A model generated the notes under the pieces. It was not told the origin of the DNA. It made no database searches and saw nothing but the letters and a program-made list of their open reading frames with translations. A stretch of 64,000 nucleotides of DNA, from assembly GCA_905221605.1 (NCBI GenBank), contig CAJNDS010002657.1, positions 1,061,001 through 1,125,000 of the forward strand, given 5' to 3'. Within the stretch, counting starts at the first letter, position 1. Every line of letters starts with the position of its first letter. Shown here piece by piece: positions 1-8,543 of this stretch. A program made the position numbers and the translations under genes. Source of the stretch: Symbiodinium natans (taxonomy: Eukaryota > Sar > Dinophyceae > Suessiales > Symbiodiniaceae).

Positions 1-12
1 ATATATATGTAG

Positions 13-126
13 AGATGTGGAGTCCTTGTCGTCCACTCAAAGCCTCCGCAAGGCCCTTCCGCTCGAGTATGACAAGCAGCTCGCCCGATGGGTACCATGG
101 CTCCCAGCAGAGGACCCAACTGTGAG
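13..126 (+). CDS. Candidate internal exon, unknown protein
   Basis: After ATATATATGTAG there is an open plus-strand frame of about 38 residues (it includes SLRKALPLEYDKQLARWVPW) up to a GAG|GTTCCT donor-like site. Composition is protein-like and the following sequence is telomere-type repeat. I do not recognise the protein. The gene would start left of the window. Confidence 0.45.
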
Positions 127-470
127 GTTCCTAGGGTTTAGGGTTTGGGGTCTGGGGTTTGGGGTTTAGGGTTTGGGGACTAAGGGAACCAATTCTGGGG
201 TCATGTTCCGTCCCCAAGGCAAATTTGTTGCTCCTCCATTTATGAGGCGTACGTTATGTTGAATTCCTCTTATGGCTTCCCCCAAACCCCAAAGCCCAAA
301 GCCTAAACCAGACTAAGCCACATTAAGTTAAGATCATCCTCCAGGTGTCTCCTTGGAACTTGAACCTTACTTGGGGGGGGGGGGGGGGAAATTCTCAGGG
401 GCCTCTCATGGGTTGCCCCATGGGTTGGATTTAGGGCATGTTTCGTTAGGGTTTAGGGTTTAGGGTGTAG

Positions 471-532
471 GGTTCCGCATTATTGAAGACCCTGAAGGGA
501 TCAAACCACTGTTAAGTCTTGTTGAGCTCAAG
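471..532 (+). CDS. Candidate internal exon, unknown protein
   Basis: The island begins straight after GGGTGTAG, a heptamer-derived acceptor, reads FRIIEDPEGIKPLLSLVELK without a stop and ends at AAG|GTACCA. Both borders fit GT-AG splicing. The function is unknown. It may belong to the same gene as the islands at 13 and 944. Confidence 0.45.
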
Positions 533-943
533 GTACCACCCTAAATCTTTAAGCCCTAGAAACCCGATAATTAACCCCGATAAACCCGGTTTAGGGTTTA
601 GGGTTTCGGGTTTGGGGTTTAGGGTTTCGGGTTGAGGGTGATAAACCCGATAAACCCAAGCCATACAAACCCTACCTCGTCAATCCCAAACCTGTGGAAC
701 TGGTGGTGTTCAGGGCTTTCCCAATTCGTAGTACCACTATGGAGTTCGGCGCCGAATGCCAGAATGGCACTTAAATATGGAGGCCCACTGATTTAGTACT
801 GAGGGCAAAGGTTTGAGAGGTTTCTGGGATACCAGAAGCCGCGGCCAGCCGAAACAAGACCTTGGACTCAAAATCCAGTCCTAAACCCTGAACCCTAAAC
901 CCTAGACCCTAGGTTAAACCCTAAATCCACGAAACACACCTAG

Positions 944-1029
944 GCACTCCGGGACCTGAAGAGGAGCTGAGGAGGGAGACCCTGCACTGGCTCCCGCCAC
1001 TGGATGCAGACGTCTGGAGCTCAGGGCTT
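944..1029 (+). CDS. Candidate internal exon, unknown protein
   Basis: An acceptor-like CACCTAG is followed by an open frame with GPEEELRRETLHWLPPLDAD and a donor-like CTT|GTGGGG. Telomere-type arrays lie on both sides. No family is recognised. Confidence 0.4.
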
Positions 1030-1279
1030 GTGGGGCTTTTAGGGTTAAGGCTTTTCGAGTTTAGGGATTTAGGGTTTAGGGTTTAGGGATTCAGGGGTCA
1101 GGGTTTATGGATTCAGGGGCCAGGGTTTAGGGAGTCAGGGTTTAGGGTTGAGGGGTTAAGGGCTTAGGGATTTACATAGGGTTTAGGGTTTAGGGATATG
1201 GGTTTAGGAATTTAGGGTTTGGGGGTTCAGGGTTTCGGGTTTAGGGATGTAGGGTGGGTTTAGGGGGTGGGCTGGTGAC

Positions 1280-1510
1280 CAAGTGCGAGATGATCAACGC
1301 ATGCTGGCACCGATCGATGTAGACGAGGTGGGAGAGAAGGGTAAGACGCCGACTACATGAGCCAGGCCGGGAAGAGGACTTTCCTTCCGCTCCTTTAGGG
1401 TTAGGGTTTGGGGTTCGTGGGCTGGCAACTTGACGAGTCGCATCCACGTGATCTCGCTCACCCATAAGCAGGGACGGTACGGCGGCATCCACGTCCAGGC
1501 ACGGCTTACG
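1280..1510 (+). CDS. Two candidate exons, unknown protein
   Basis: Two islands separated by a short heptamer-containing stretch read on the plus strand as TKCEMINACWHRSM (about 1280-1327) and RIHVISLTHKQGRYGGIHVQ (about 1437-1500). The minus strand also has an open frame here (1241-1492), but it runs through telomeric repeat at its C-terminus, so I prefer the plus reading. No domain is recognised. Confidence 0.35.
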
Positions 1511-1628
1511 TTGTAGGGTTTAGGGTTCAGGGTTTAGGGTTTAGGGTTCAGGGTTTAGGGTTTAGGATTTAGGGTGTAGGGTTTAGGGTTTAGGGTTTAG
1601 GGTTCAGTGTTTAGGGTTTAGGGTTTAG
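1507..1628 (+). repeat. Telomere-type array, G-rich strand
   Basis: About 17 heptamers, TTTAGGG mixed with TTCAGGG and TGTAGGG variants. Flanks do not show an obvious target duplication. A further array of the same type lies at 2150-2275. Confidence 0.9.
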
Positions 1629-1639
1629 GGGCCATGTTT

Positions 1640-2108
1640 TCATACTATGTCAGTCAGGTGTGCATGCGATGTTTACCACGGCCTGGCGGCAAATCCCGCT
1701 CATGGACGCTGGCATCACTGGGCATGCCGAAGGGTCAGGCTTTCAGGGTTTTATGGGATTTACAGGGTTGTCATTGTGTTCAGAGTTTAGTTTAGGTTCA
1801 TGGGTTTGAGGCTTGTGGGTTTGGGATTTAGGGCTTTTGTTGAGGGGGGTTATAGGGTTCTCAAGGGTGCATAGGGCTTCTAGGGTTTGTAGGCTATAGG
1901 CTTTCTAGGGCGCGCAGGTACGTGGGACCCGAACTGGGGATCTGGGAGCTCTGGTTTCCTACGCTACACGCGAAGTCCACCCTTAAATTTCCCAAACCCT
2001 AAACCCTAAACTCTAAACCCTAAACCCTAAACCCCTTAGAAGGGGTGGAATTGGAGACCTGCAGGTCGGAGTGCGAGTCTCCATCGTCAGCGACGAGCCC
2101 GAGGAGAA
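1640..2108 (+). CDS. Three candidate exons, unknown protein
   Basis: Open islands lie at about 1658-1735 (MFTTAWRQIPLMDAGITGHA), 1919-1985 after GCGCAG (YVGPELGIWELWFPTLHAKS) and 2048-2108 (GIGDLQVGVRVSIVSDEPEE). Each is bounded by telomere-type DNA. They are listed together because exact borders are uncertain. Function is unknown. Confidence 0.35.
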
Positions 2109-2279
2109 CCCCCCAAAACACCCAATCCGACATTCCGACATTCCTTAGGGTTGGGGACTTTAGGGTTTAGGGCTAGGGTTTAGGGCTAGGGTTTAGGGTT
2201 TAGGGTTCAGGGTTTAGGGGTTTAGGGCTAAGGGCTTAGGGCTTAGGGTTTAGGGTTTAGGGTTTAGGGTTTAAGGTTT

Positions 2280-2849
2280 AGACCTGATACTTGTAGGGCC
2301 AACGGAATCACAGCACCCGATCTCCCACAGGAGTGTTGACACTTCAGGAGGGTTTATTGAGGGTTTAGGGATTAGGGTTTAGGGTTTAGGGTTGCGGGTT
2401 TGGGGTTTGGGGTTTGGGGTTTGGGGTTCGGGTAGGTTTGCTGCTTAGGGTTTTTGGGGTTGATTGCTTCCCACTCTTTTGAAGTCTCGAGCCTGTTGCG
2501 GCAGGACACCGCTTTCGCAGATGAGGCGTGAACTGACCTTGTGCTGGGATTAGGGACAAAAGAACCACAATCCTCAAATGTCATTGTAGCTGTTAATGAT
2601 CTGTGTGCTGTTCTTATGTTGAGCTCCTTGATTAATTTTTTCTCTAAGTTTCGAGGCTTTATGTGCCACTTACCACAGTGCAAGGGTTCCGAATTTGTTC
2701 CGAAATCCGAGAAAGGGCTTAGGGTTTATTGGGGTTCAGGGTTTAGAAGGGTTGTAAAGTATAGCTTTGGTTACAAGCGACGTCAGGCCCGCAAATTGGT
2801 TCCCTTCTGTCCATATAGGCTGCTGTAAACAGGTACCTTATTTCCCAAG
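2280..2849. other. Mostly non-coding stretch before the CCCH exon
   Basis: This holds short TTTAGGG/TTTGGGG runs (2360-2430) and an AT-richer block at 2530-2830. The plus frame at 2541-2828 runs through a telomere-type stretch and has no recognisable domain, so I do not call it a gene. Confidence 0.6.
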
Positions 2850-3591
2850 ATGACTGGTTTACTAACCCGAAGCCCGGCGGAGATTTTGGCTTTCAGGTGG
2901 AGAGTCCCAGAAGCCCTCGTTGCTGAAGGCATGGCCTTGGAGTTGCCGGACACTGTCACTGGACCCTTCGGCTTGTGCGCGCCGACAGTGACAGAATGCA
3001 AGCCAGTCAGCAACAGCCACAGTATGACTACAGTGGCTACAGGCTATGAGCTCCCATCGCGCGAAGAGGGCGAGGCAACGACGGTTTCCTCGGATGGCGG
3101 TGGAAGTCTGGGAAAGAAGCCGACACAGGGAGGTCATGATGCCCCGAAGCGGTGGAACTGCATGGTGACCGCAGGACCAGTGGAGTCTGCGGGCAGCACC
3201 GGACATCCCAGCAAGTGCACGCCCTGCGCGTTCTACTGCTTCTCATTCATTGGCTGCCGTGCAGGTCGTGACTGCGCCTACTGCCACCTTACCCACCTCT
3301 CGAAGGGCAAGCAGCTCCGGGAGCAGACGCGCGCAGAGCGCGCGAGCGCGGGATGGACAGAGCGCAAGAGGTGCAGCCAAAGAGCAAAGATGAATGAGCC
3401 ACCGATGTCACCCCCACAGCAGCCCGAAGCGGTACATCGAGATGCCCGCAAGCCCTTGCCAGAAGGCAGTCGAGAGGCATCTTACGTGATTCCAGAGCCC
3501 TTGCCAGTCCTACCGCAGGATTCCATGCCTCCCGGGCTTCCGATAGGAAACCTGGAGTTGCTTCTCACGCTGTACCTCACTGAGCCAGCAG
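2850..3591 (+). CDS. CCCH zinc-finger protein exon (probable RNA-binding)
   Basis: The open frame from ATG 2850 reaches a stop at 3674, but the last 27 codons look like intron read-through: GCAG|GTAAAC at 3591/3592 is a strong donor. Residues 123-150 hold a CCCH finger, C126-x9-C136-x5-C142-x3-H146, followed by a basic helix (KGKQLREQTRAERA) and a proline-rich tail. Proteins with this finger followed by an RxK-rich helix are common in dinoflagellates and are generally assumed to bind RNA. An acceptor-like TTTCAG at 2891-2896 means the first 15 codons may also be intronic. The rest of the gene is not identified. Confidence 0.6.
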
Positions 3592-3659
3592 GTAAACTTT
3601 ATACTTTTTGGGTTTCATATTTAGTAGGAAGAATGAAGCTTAGCCTGTCCTTCCCTTGG

Positions 3660-4900
3660 TTTTTGGAGAAGTAAGGTACAGCATGCTCGCAGTCAGAGCC
3701 CACCCCGTGCAGACTCATGCGGAAACCACGACTGGGCCATCTTGGCTGCAATCTTAGCAGTGCATGTTAGGCATAATTGCTGTGATGTCTAGACTGCCTG
3801 TATATTGTAGTTTGTAACCCTAAACCCTGAACCCTAAACCCTAAACCCTAAACCCGAAATACTCTGAACGATTTCGATCATGAGGCTCTCACTTGGCGAT
3901 GGTGAGGCTCATGGGAGACTTCGTGCGCGGTGAGAATGGTAAGTTCAGGCTACTTAGTAACCCAAGCATAGCTGTACCTATAGCCCAATTATAACCACAC
4001 TAGGCTACTTAAGGGGCTTATGAATGGGTAAGCAAAAAGTACCCTCAACCTCCAAGTATGTGGCTCCATGTGGCCATATAGAGTAAGGATGACGCAGCAT
4101 GTAGGGTTCAGGGTTTGGGGTTTGGGGTCTAGGCTGCCTTGGGTATATTGACCCCACTTTGGAGAATCTTCTTGGCCTCCAAGCCAGTGATGCACGAAAC
4201 AATTGGCCGGGCGTGCTAACCCACCCGACCACCGGACGCTCTCTCAGGGGTGCGTCACCGTGTGCTGGAACTAGCTGGAGCTTATTGGGTATGAGCATCT
4301 TCAACTACACAACGCACTCCTGCTTTCCGGTAGAATTCGACTACGTGTGCCGCACGGCCACTGCATAATAGCTCTAGCCACTGTCGCTTGAGGCAGCATG
4401 CTTTTGCAAGCCTAGCTGCCTCGCGAAAGGGCGTCGCCCCATGCGGCCCCCCCTTGCAGTGGCATGTGTAGTCGGTGGAGTTTGAATTACGAACTCCTCT
4501 AAGACTTCTACTGTAGACGTACTATCACGCTGGTAGACAACCTGCGTCCTCGACCTGCTTCGGCAGCAATGATCTGCCCAGGCCCTTTACCTGTGTATTC
4601 TTACTGCTTGGGTACATGACAGGTGTCTGCAAGATGCAGATTTTTTTTTGAGGGACAATGGCGAGTCGGCTTTTTGCTGTGCCCTGGCAGACCCAAGACC
4701 AACAGTCGCCCGGCTAAATTCCGTGGCGCGGCCACAAGAGCCCAGCACCAGGATGCAACCGACAAGGCGTCCGGCATAGTCTGTCCCAGCTCACGGTTGC
4801 ATCCTTTGTTACTGCCGACTACCTCTGAGAGATGTGCGCCATGTGCAGCGTAGCGAAGCAGATGCTTGTAGGTATGGGCGTGGTTTCGGTTTTGAAGACT
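3660..4900. other. Region with weak frames, one MITE and one array
   Basis: A C-rich telomeric array lies at 3817-3856 and MITE copy A1 at 3940-4056. Plus frames at 4159-4368 and 4623-4853 are open but have no family resemblance and could be chance or untranslated exon sequence. I support no gene here. Confidence 0.5.
3940..4056. mobile_element. MITE family A, copy A1
   Basis: The copy contains the family core (two blocks ending in GGCTACTTAAGGGGCTTA) and ends CAACCTCCAAG|TA, the family right end followed by TA. The left end is degraded to TTCAGGCTACTTAGTAACCC. Compare copies at 21336, 26735, 32180, 33126 and 48815. Confidence 0.6.
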
Positions 4901-4904
4901 TAAG

Positions 4905-5025
4905 GGGTATAAGGAGGGACCCCTAGAAGTGACCCAACCCTAAACCCTAAACCCTAAACCCTAAACCCTACTATTAGGGGCCAGGGGTCTATATGAGGGG
5001 TCCCCCTATTTTCGTAAACCCCAAA
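4905..5025. mobile_element. Hairpin element family B, copy B1, carrying a telomeric array
   Basis: The left arm reads AAGGAGGGACCCCTAGAAG and the right arm ends GGGGTCCCCCTATTTTCG, roughly inverted. A C-rich telomeric array (4935-4972) lies between the arms. Related copies at 18413, 47552, 49043, 52341 and 59124 share the CGAAAATAGGGGACC-like terminus. Confidence 0.5.
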
Positions 5026-5189
5026 TGTTGGTTCAAGAACTTGGGGTTCATCCTACGGCTTCGTAGTCGGGAAATAGCTATCTGAGGCATCCCCGACATG
5101 TCTACAGGGGTGCGAAGCCCTTAAGTTCCCTTTGAAGGGCCAGTATATAACTCAGTAGAAATGAAGCAGGGTTTATGTTACTGTTCTTG

Positions 5190-5285
5190 GTGAGTGTATA
5201 TAAGGTTCCTTTTTAATTGGTGAGTGTTTTTGCCGGGTGTCCTTTTGGGGTTACAAGAAATATATACCCTACTTCATATAGGGTC
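5190..5285. repeat. Dispersed repeat G, copy 1
   Basis: The segment TATATAAGGTTCCTT, then TGGTGAGTGT, then GGGTGTCCTTTTGGGG and TACAAG recurs with the same order and spacing at 17589-17665. In both places it lies just 5' of an island that reads as protein on the plus strand. It may be an old intronic element or part of a duplicated gene segment. Confidence 0.55.
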
Positions 5286-5304
5286 TCAACCCGAATCAAG
5301 GCCT

Positions 5305-5398
5305 GAATTCCGATCTCGGCGAGGTTCCTCTCCACATCTCTTCGCTTTCCGGGCCTTTGAATGAGCTGAAGCGGCAGTTGCTCTCGAGCTTGACAGAG
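5305..5398 (+). CDS. Candidate exon, unknown protein
   Basis: The open frame reads SDLGEVPLHISSLSGPLNEL and continues KRQLLSSLTE to a donor ACAGAG|GTGGGC. A leucine-rich, amphipathic composition is seen. It resembles the island at 18011-18100 (both end in LRSS/LLSS...EVGF), so these may be duplicated exons. Confidence 0.45.
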
Positions 5399-5780
5399 GT
5401 GGGCTTCAGCTCCTCAAACCCTGAACCAGAAAGGTTTAGGGTTTAGGGTTTGGGGTTTGTGGTTTAATCCTTGCTTCTGATTAGTGGGGGCCCCCCCCCC
5501 CCCCCCCCGGGGAATAATTGAACAGGTGTTATTATTTCCTGGCCGTTTTTTTGGGGGTGGCGGGTGGGGTGCCAGCAGCAGGTCATGAGGAGTAGTAGTA
5601 GACTCTGCAAAGACTGTAGCTTCACATGTTTCTTATCCTTCTTCCTGCCTCTTAGTTATTTGATAAATAAACAAGATCAATACTTCATAAACTAGTGACG
5701 AATTTCTTCGTTAATTCATTAGTTAGCTAATTTAATTTATGAATTAAATTCAGTAATTAATTAGTTGTGTTGTATTCTGT

Positions 5781-6190
5781 TTTCCTCAATTCCCAGGTGT
5801 TTTACTATTCCCAGTAACTTTCACAGAAAAGTTTCTTTGCTGGGATCCCAATTTTTCCTCAAATCTCGGGTGTTTTATTATTCCCTGCAACTTTCACGGT
5901 CAATTTTCTTTGCTGGGCTCCCAAATTTTCCTAAAACCTCGGGTGTTTTATTAGTCCCTGTAACTTTTCACAGTAAATTTCTTTGCTGGGATCCCAAATT
6001 TTCCTCAATTCCCAGGTGTTTTGTTATTCCCTGCAACTTTCACGGTCAATTTTCTTTGCTGGGCTCCCAAATGTTCCTCAAATCTCGGGTGTTTTATTAT
6101 TCCCTGTAACTTTCACAGTACATTTTCTTCGCTGGGTGCCCAAGTTTTCCTCAATTCCCAGGAGTTTCTATTATTCCCTGTATCCCTCGG
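5781..6190 (+). repeat. 73-bp tandem repeat, about 5.5 copies
   Basis: Units start at 5781, 5854, 5927, 6000, 6073 and 6146, exactly 73 bp apart. Each opens with TTTCCTCAA, carries GTGTTTTATTATTCCCTG and ends TTTGCTGGGNTCCCAA. Two subtypes (AATTCCCAGG versus AAATCTCGGG near position 10) recur, with units 1, 4, 6 of one type and 2, 5 of the other. The overlapping open frames only reflect the 73-bp period. Confidence 0.95.
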
Positions 6191-6519
6191 CATTTCTAGT
6201 TTTTTGGGTCGCCGACTTGGTTTTTTAAATCCCGGGGGTTTGTTTGGGCATTTTGGGAAGTAGTCTTCCTGGAGGGTTCGGGCCAAAATTTATTTTTTTT
6301 TAATATCCATGGTTTTATTAATCAGATCCTAGCATTAGGGTTTAGGGATTAGGGAACCCGAAAACCTAAACCCCCAAACCCTAAGTTCCCAAACCCTGGA
6401 CCCTATCGACCCTACACCCTACGCCGGTTTGGCTTCTTGGGATCCGCTTGAGGCCTCAGGGGGTGGCTTGAAGTAATCCTTCTTGAAAATTTGAAGCTTC
6501 AAGTGACCGGTGTATGGTT

Positions 6520-6655
6520 ACAGTCTATATAGGGTTTAGGGTTTAAGGGTTCAGGGTTGTAGGGTTCGGGTTTAGGGTTTAGGGTTTAGGGTATTTAGGG
6601 TTTAGGGTTTAGGGTTTAGGGTTTAGGGTTTAGGGTTTAGGGTTTAGGGTTTGTA
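6520..6655 (+). repeat. Telomere-type array, G-rich strand
   Basis: About 16 heptamers of TTTAGGG, nearly pure in its second half, flanked on the left by CTATATAGGG and on the right by TTTGTATATCC. Confidence 0.9.
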
Positions 6656-6659
6656 TATC

Positions 6660-7465
6660 CCCAAGGGTCCATGTACCTATGCAGTATATACTTGGGCGCG
6701 AAAAGCTGCAATATGGGAAGCCCTTCAAGGCAAAAGTACTATATAGGTATGTGGACCCGTAGAGTGATATCGGCCCTGTTTGTTTAGAATGGCGTCTTGG
6801 GTAGTGTTCTTGTGGCTATCTAGGAGTCACTAAGGGGATGATAGTGGTACTTTCGTTTTGGGGCGCCATGCTCCTGGAATAAGTAGCTTTGGGGCTCTCA
6901 CTCTTTTTGCAGGCTGTATCGGTTCCTTCGTCCCTATATTGCCGCGAGCTTGGGGCTTCCGATTTCGGATGTAGGGGAAGTTTTGGACCACATACCCCTT
7001 CCTACGATGGGCGATGGGGCCCCCTAAACTCTAAACCCTAAAACCTATGAACCCTCTGAACCCTATGAACCTTCTGAACCCTAAACCCTAAAAGCTACCC
7101 CTTTCAGCTGACAAACGAAAAGAACCCAAACACTAGTATGCATGCACGTTGCGAGTGCGTCATGTAAATACTCCCGTGTATATATGTATATATTTATTTA
7201 TTTATATTTATTTATTTAGTTAGTTATTCAATTTGTGTTTATTTATGTTTATTTATTCATTTATTTGTTGATTATTTTTTACCTATTGATTTGTTCATTT
7301 GTGTTTTTTTCAGCACACATGTACATATATATATATATATATACACGTATACTAGACGCACGTACGCGCTTCACACGCGCTTAATGTCGGCATGGGGGAC
7401 CGCACAACTCCGCAATAAGAAGCTGGCTGGTGAAGGCCGGTAGCTTAGGTTCTGAAGGCATTTCC
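6660..7465. other. Non-coding stretch before LTR element 1
   Basis: This contains degenerate CCCTAAA runs (7025-7095), an AT-rich TTTATTTA block (7180-7300) and an (AT) tract at 7325-7343. No supported gene is seen. Bases 7461-7465 (TTTCC) are the left target duplication of element 1. Confidence 0.7.
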
Positions 7466-7692
7466 AGTTGAAGAATCACGAGCTTCCTTCCTGTAAAGTA
7501 ATGTATGTATAGTCATGTTATGCAGATCAGGATGGCTTACCTTCTGACTTTTGGCTCAAGATGAAAAAGGGCCGCTCTGAGAGCGGGTTGTACGTAGGGT
7601 CGAGGGCTGTGTTGATCCCCAACCCTTTGTGGTTCTTCCTCTTGTTGCCTTGTTCTCTTAGCTCAGGCATCAGAGTTTTGAGTCTTTCAACT
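7466..7692 (+). repeat. 5' LTR of element 1
   Basis: 227 bp with 7-bp inverted ends AGTTGAA/TTCAACT. It contains TTTTGGCTCAAG, identical to the 3' end of the dinoflagellate spliced leader, directly before an ATG that opens a 61-codon frame. It is otherwise identical to the 3' LTR apart from extra bases in GATCCCC. Confidence 0.95.
7549..7560 (+). promoter_or_regulatory. Spliced-leader-like motif inside the LTR
   Basis: TTTTGGCTCAAG equals the last 12 of the 22 bases of the published dinoflagellate spliced leader, and the upstream ten bases match at four positions (16 of 22 overall). It is repeated in the 3' LTR at 12976-12987. ATG follows immediately. It could be a relic of a trans-spliced transcript that was reverse-transcribed, or a motif kept by the element. 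Its activity is unknown. Confidence 0.6.
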
Positions 7693-7706
7693 GGTTATCA
7701 GGTCCG
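7692..7706 (+). promoter_or_regulatory. Putative primer binding site of element 1
   Basis: TGGTTATCAGGTCCG follows the LTR end. The GGTTAT opening is the one used by Copia-type elements that prime on the anticodon arm of initiator Met tRNA, and it matches element 2's better-fitting site (GGTTATGAGCCC). The bases after GGTTAT fit that tRNA poorly, so the primer is uncertain. Confidence 0.45.
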
Positions 7707-7839
7707 TATTGCTTTCATAGCTAAGACCCTAAGTGTAGCTGCCTGAGAATGGATGGACAGTGAGCAAGAAGGTGCTTTTGAGCCCCGAGGCATCCGGAGC
7801 GGCTCCAGTCTCGAATGAAGGTGCAAGCGCTCCTGCGAG

Positions 7840-8397
7840 GTGGCTCAGGCGCGTGCAGTCCTTGCTTTTGATTTTCACGGAGTCCTTGACCGTGATATTC
7901 GTCAGAGCACAAATTGGCGCGACGATTGCCCAGAGTATCCGGACCGCAACATTCGCTTTTTGCAGAGGTTGAGTCAGATTACGGAGAGCAGGCAGATATT
8001 GGTGGTGGTGCTTTCTTATTGCCGTCATTCTGACACAGTAGCTCAAGTTCTCGGCACGAGTTGCAACAGCACTGATCGGCTCATCCGTGAAGCAGGAGTT
8101 TCAGTCCTCTCGCTACTTTTTATCACCCGCAAGCCCACGGGTGAATCAGGAAAGCGGGCGCTGCTGGAGAAGGTCTTTGATATTGCTCGTTGTCCCATTG
8201 CCATTGTTGACGACAGTGCAGAAGTTGTGGACGAGTGTGCCGGAGCATCATTCATCACTCCGTTCCACATTTCTTTGGCTAAGCGCGGAACGCGAGTTTA
8301 TCCTCGATCTACGGTGCCCAGTTTTTCTGGTCTGATTGAAGCAGAAGAGTCGCTTTGCAACTGGTGTATCAACTCTGTTCCGAATTCCGAGGAGTGA
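7840..8397 (+). CDS. HAD-superfamily-like ORF1 of element 1
   Basis: This is a 185-codon frame. It contains AVLAFDFHGVLDRD (residues 6-19, HAD motif I with nucleophile Asp11 but His13 where the usual second Asp stands), ILVVVLSY with Ser59 (motif II), Lys105 (motif III) and PIAIVDDSAEVVDE with Asp124-Asp125 (motif IV). Order and spacing fit a small phosphatase fold. The assigned start is GTG, with no in-frame ATG before the upstream stop. Coding-like sequence continues upstream in the next frame (7742-7850), so the 5' end may be frameshifted. It lies between the primer site and the polyprotein, 146 bp upstream of it in another frame. Loss of the second Asp makes catalysis doubtful. Confidence 0.6.
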   Translation: MAQARAVLAFDFHGVLDRDIRQSTNWRDDCPEYPDRNIRFLQRLSQITESRQILVVVLSYCRHSDTVAQVLGTSCNSTDRLIREAGVSVLSLLFITRKPTGESGKRALLEKVFDIARCPIAIVDDSAEVVDECAGASFITPFHISLAKRGTRVYPRSTVPSFSGLIEAEESLCNWCINSVPNSEE

Positions 8398-8543
8398 ACG
8401 GAGTGCCTGTCCTTGAAGGAAAGTCCGGCGAAGTTTCGCCACATCCTTCCACTGTTGCACCAGTGAACGCCGTGAGCCTCGCCTCTTCCGCCAAAAGAAA
8501 GGGTGCGGTGAGCTGCTGCTAACCGCTTCCACCTCCCATAGCA

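Noticed and set aside
5781-6190. CRISPR-like array
   Set aside because: The 73-bp units are contiguous similar copies without unique spacers, and the sequence is eukaryotic in character.
7561-7746. 61-codon protein starting after the spliced-leader motif
   Set aside because: Most of it lies in the LTR and primer site; no domain is seen, and the 3' LTR copy is shifted by 4 bases. Kept only as a note.
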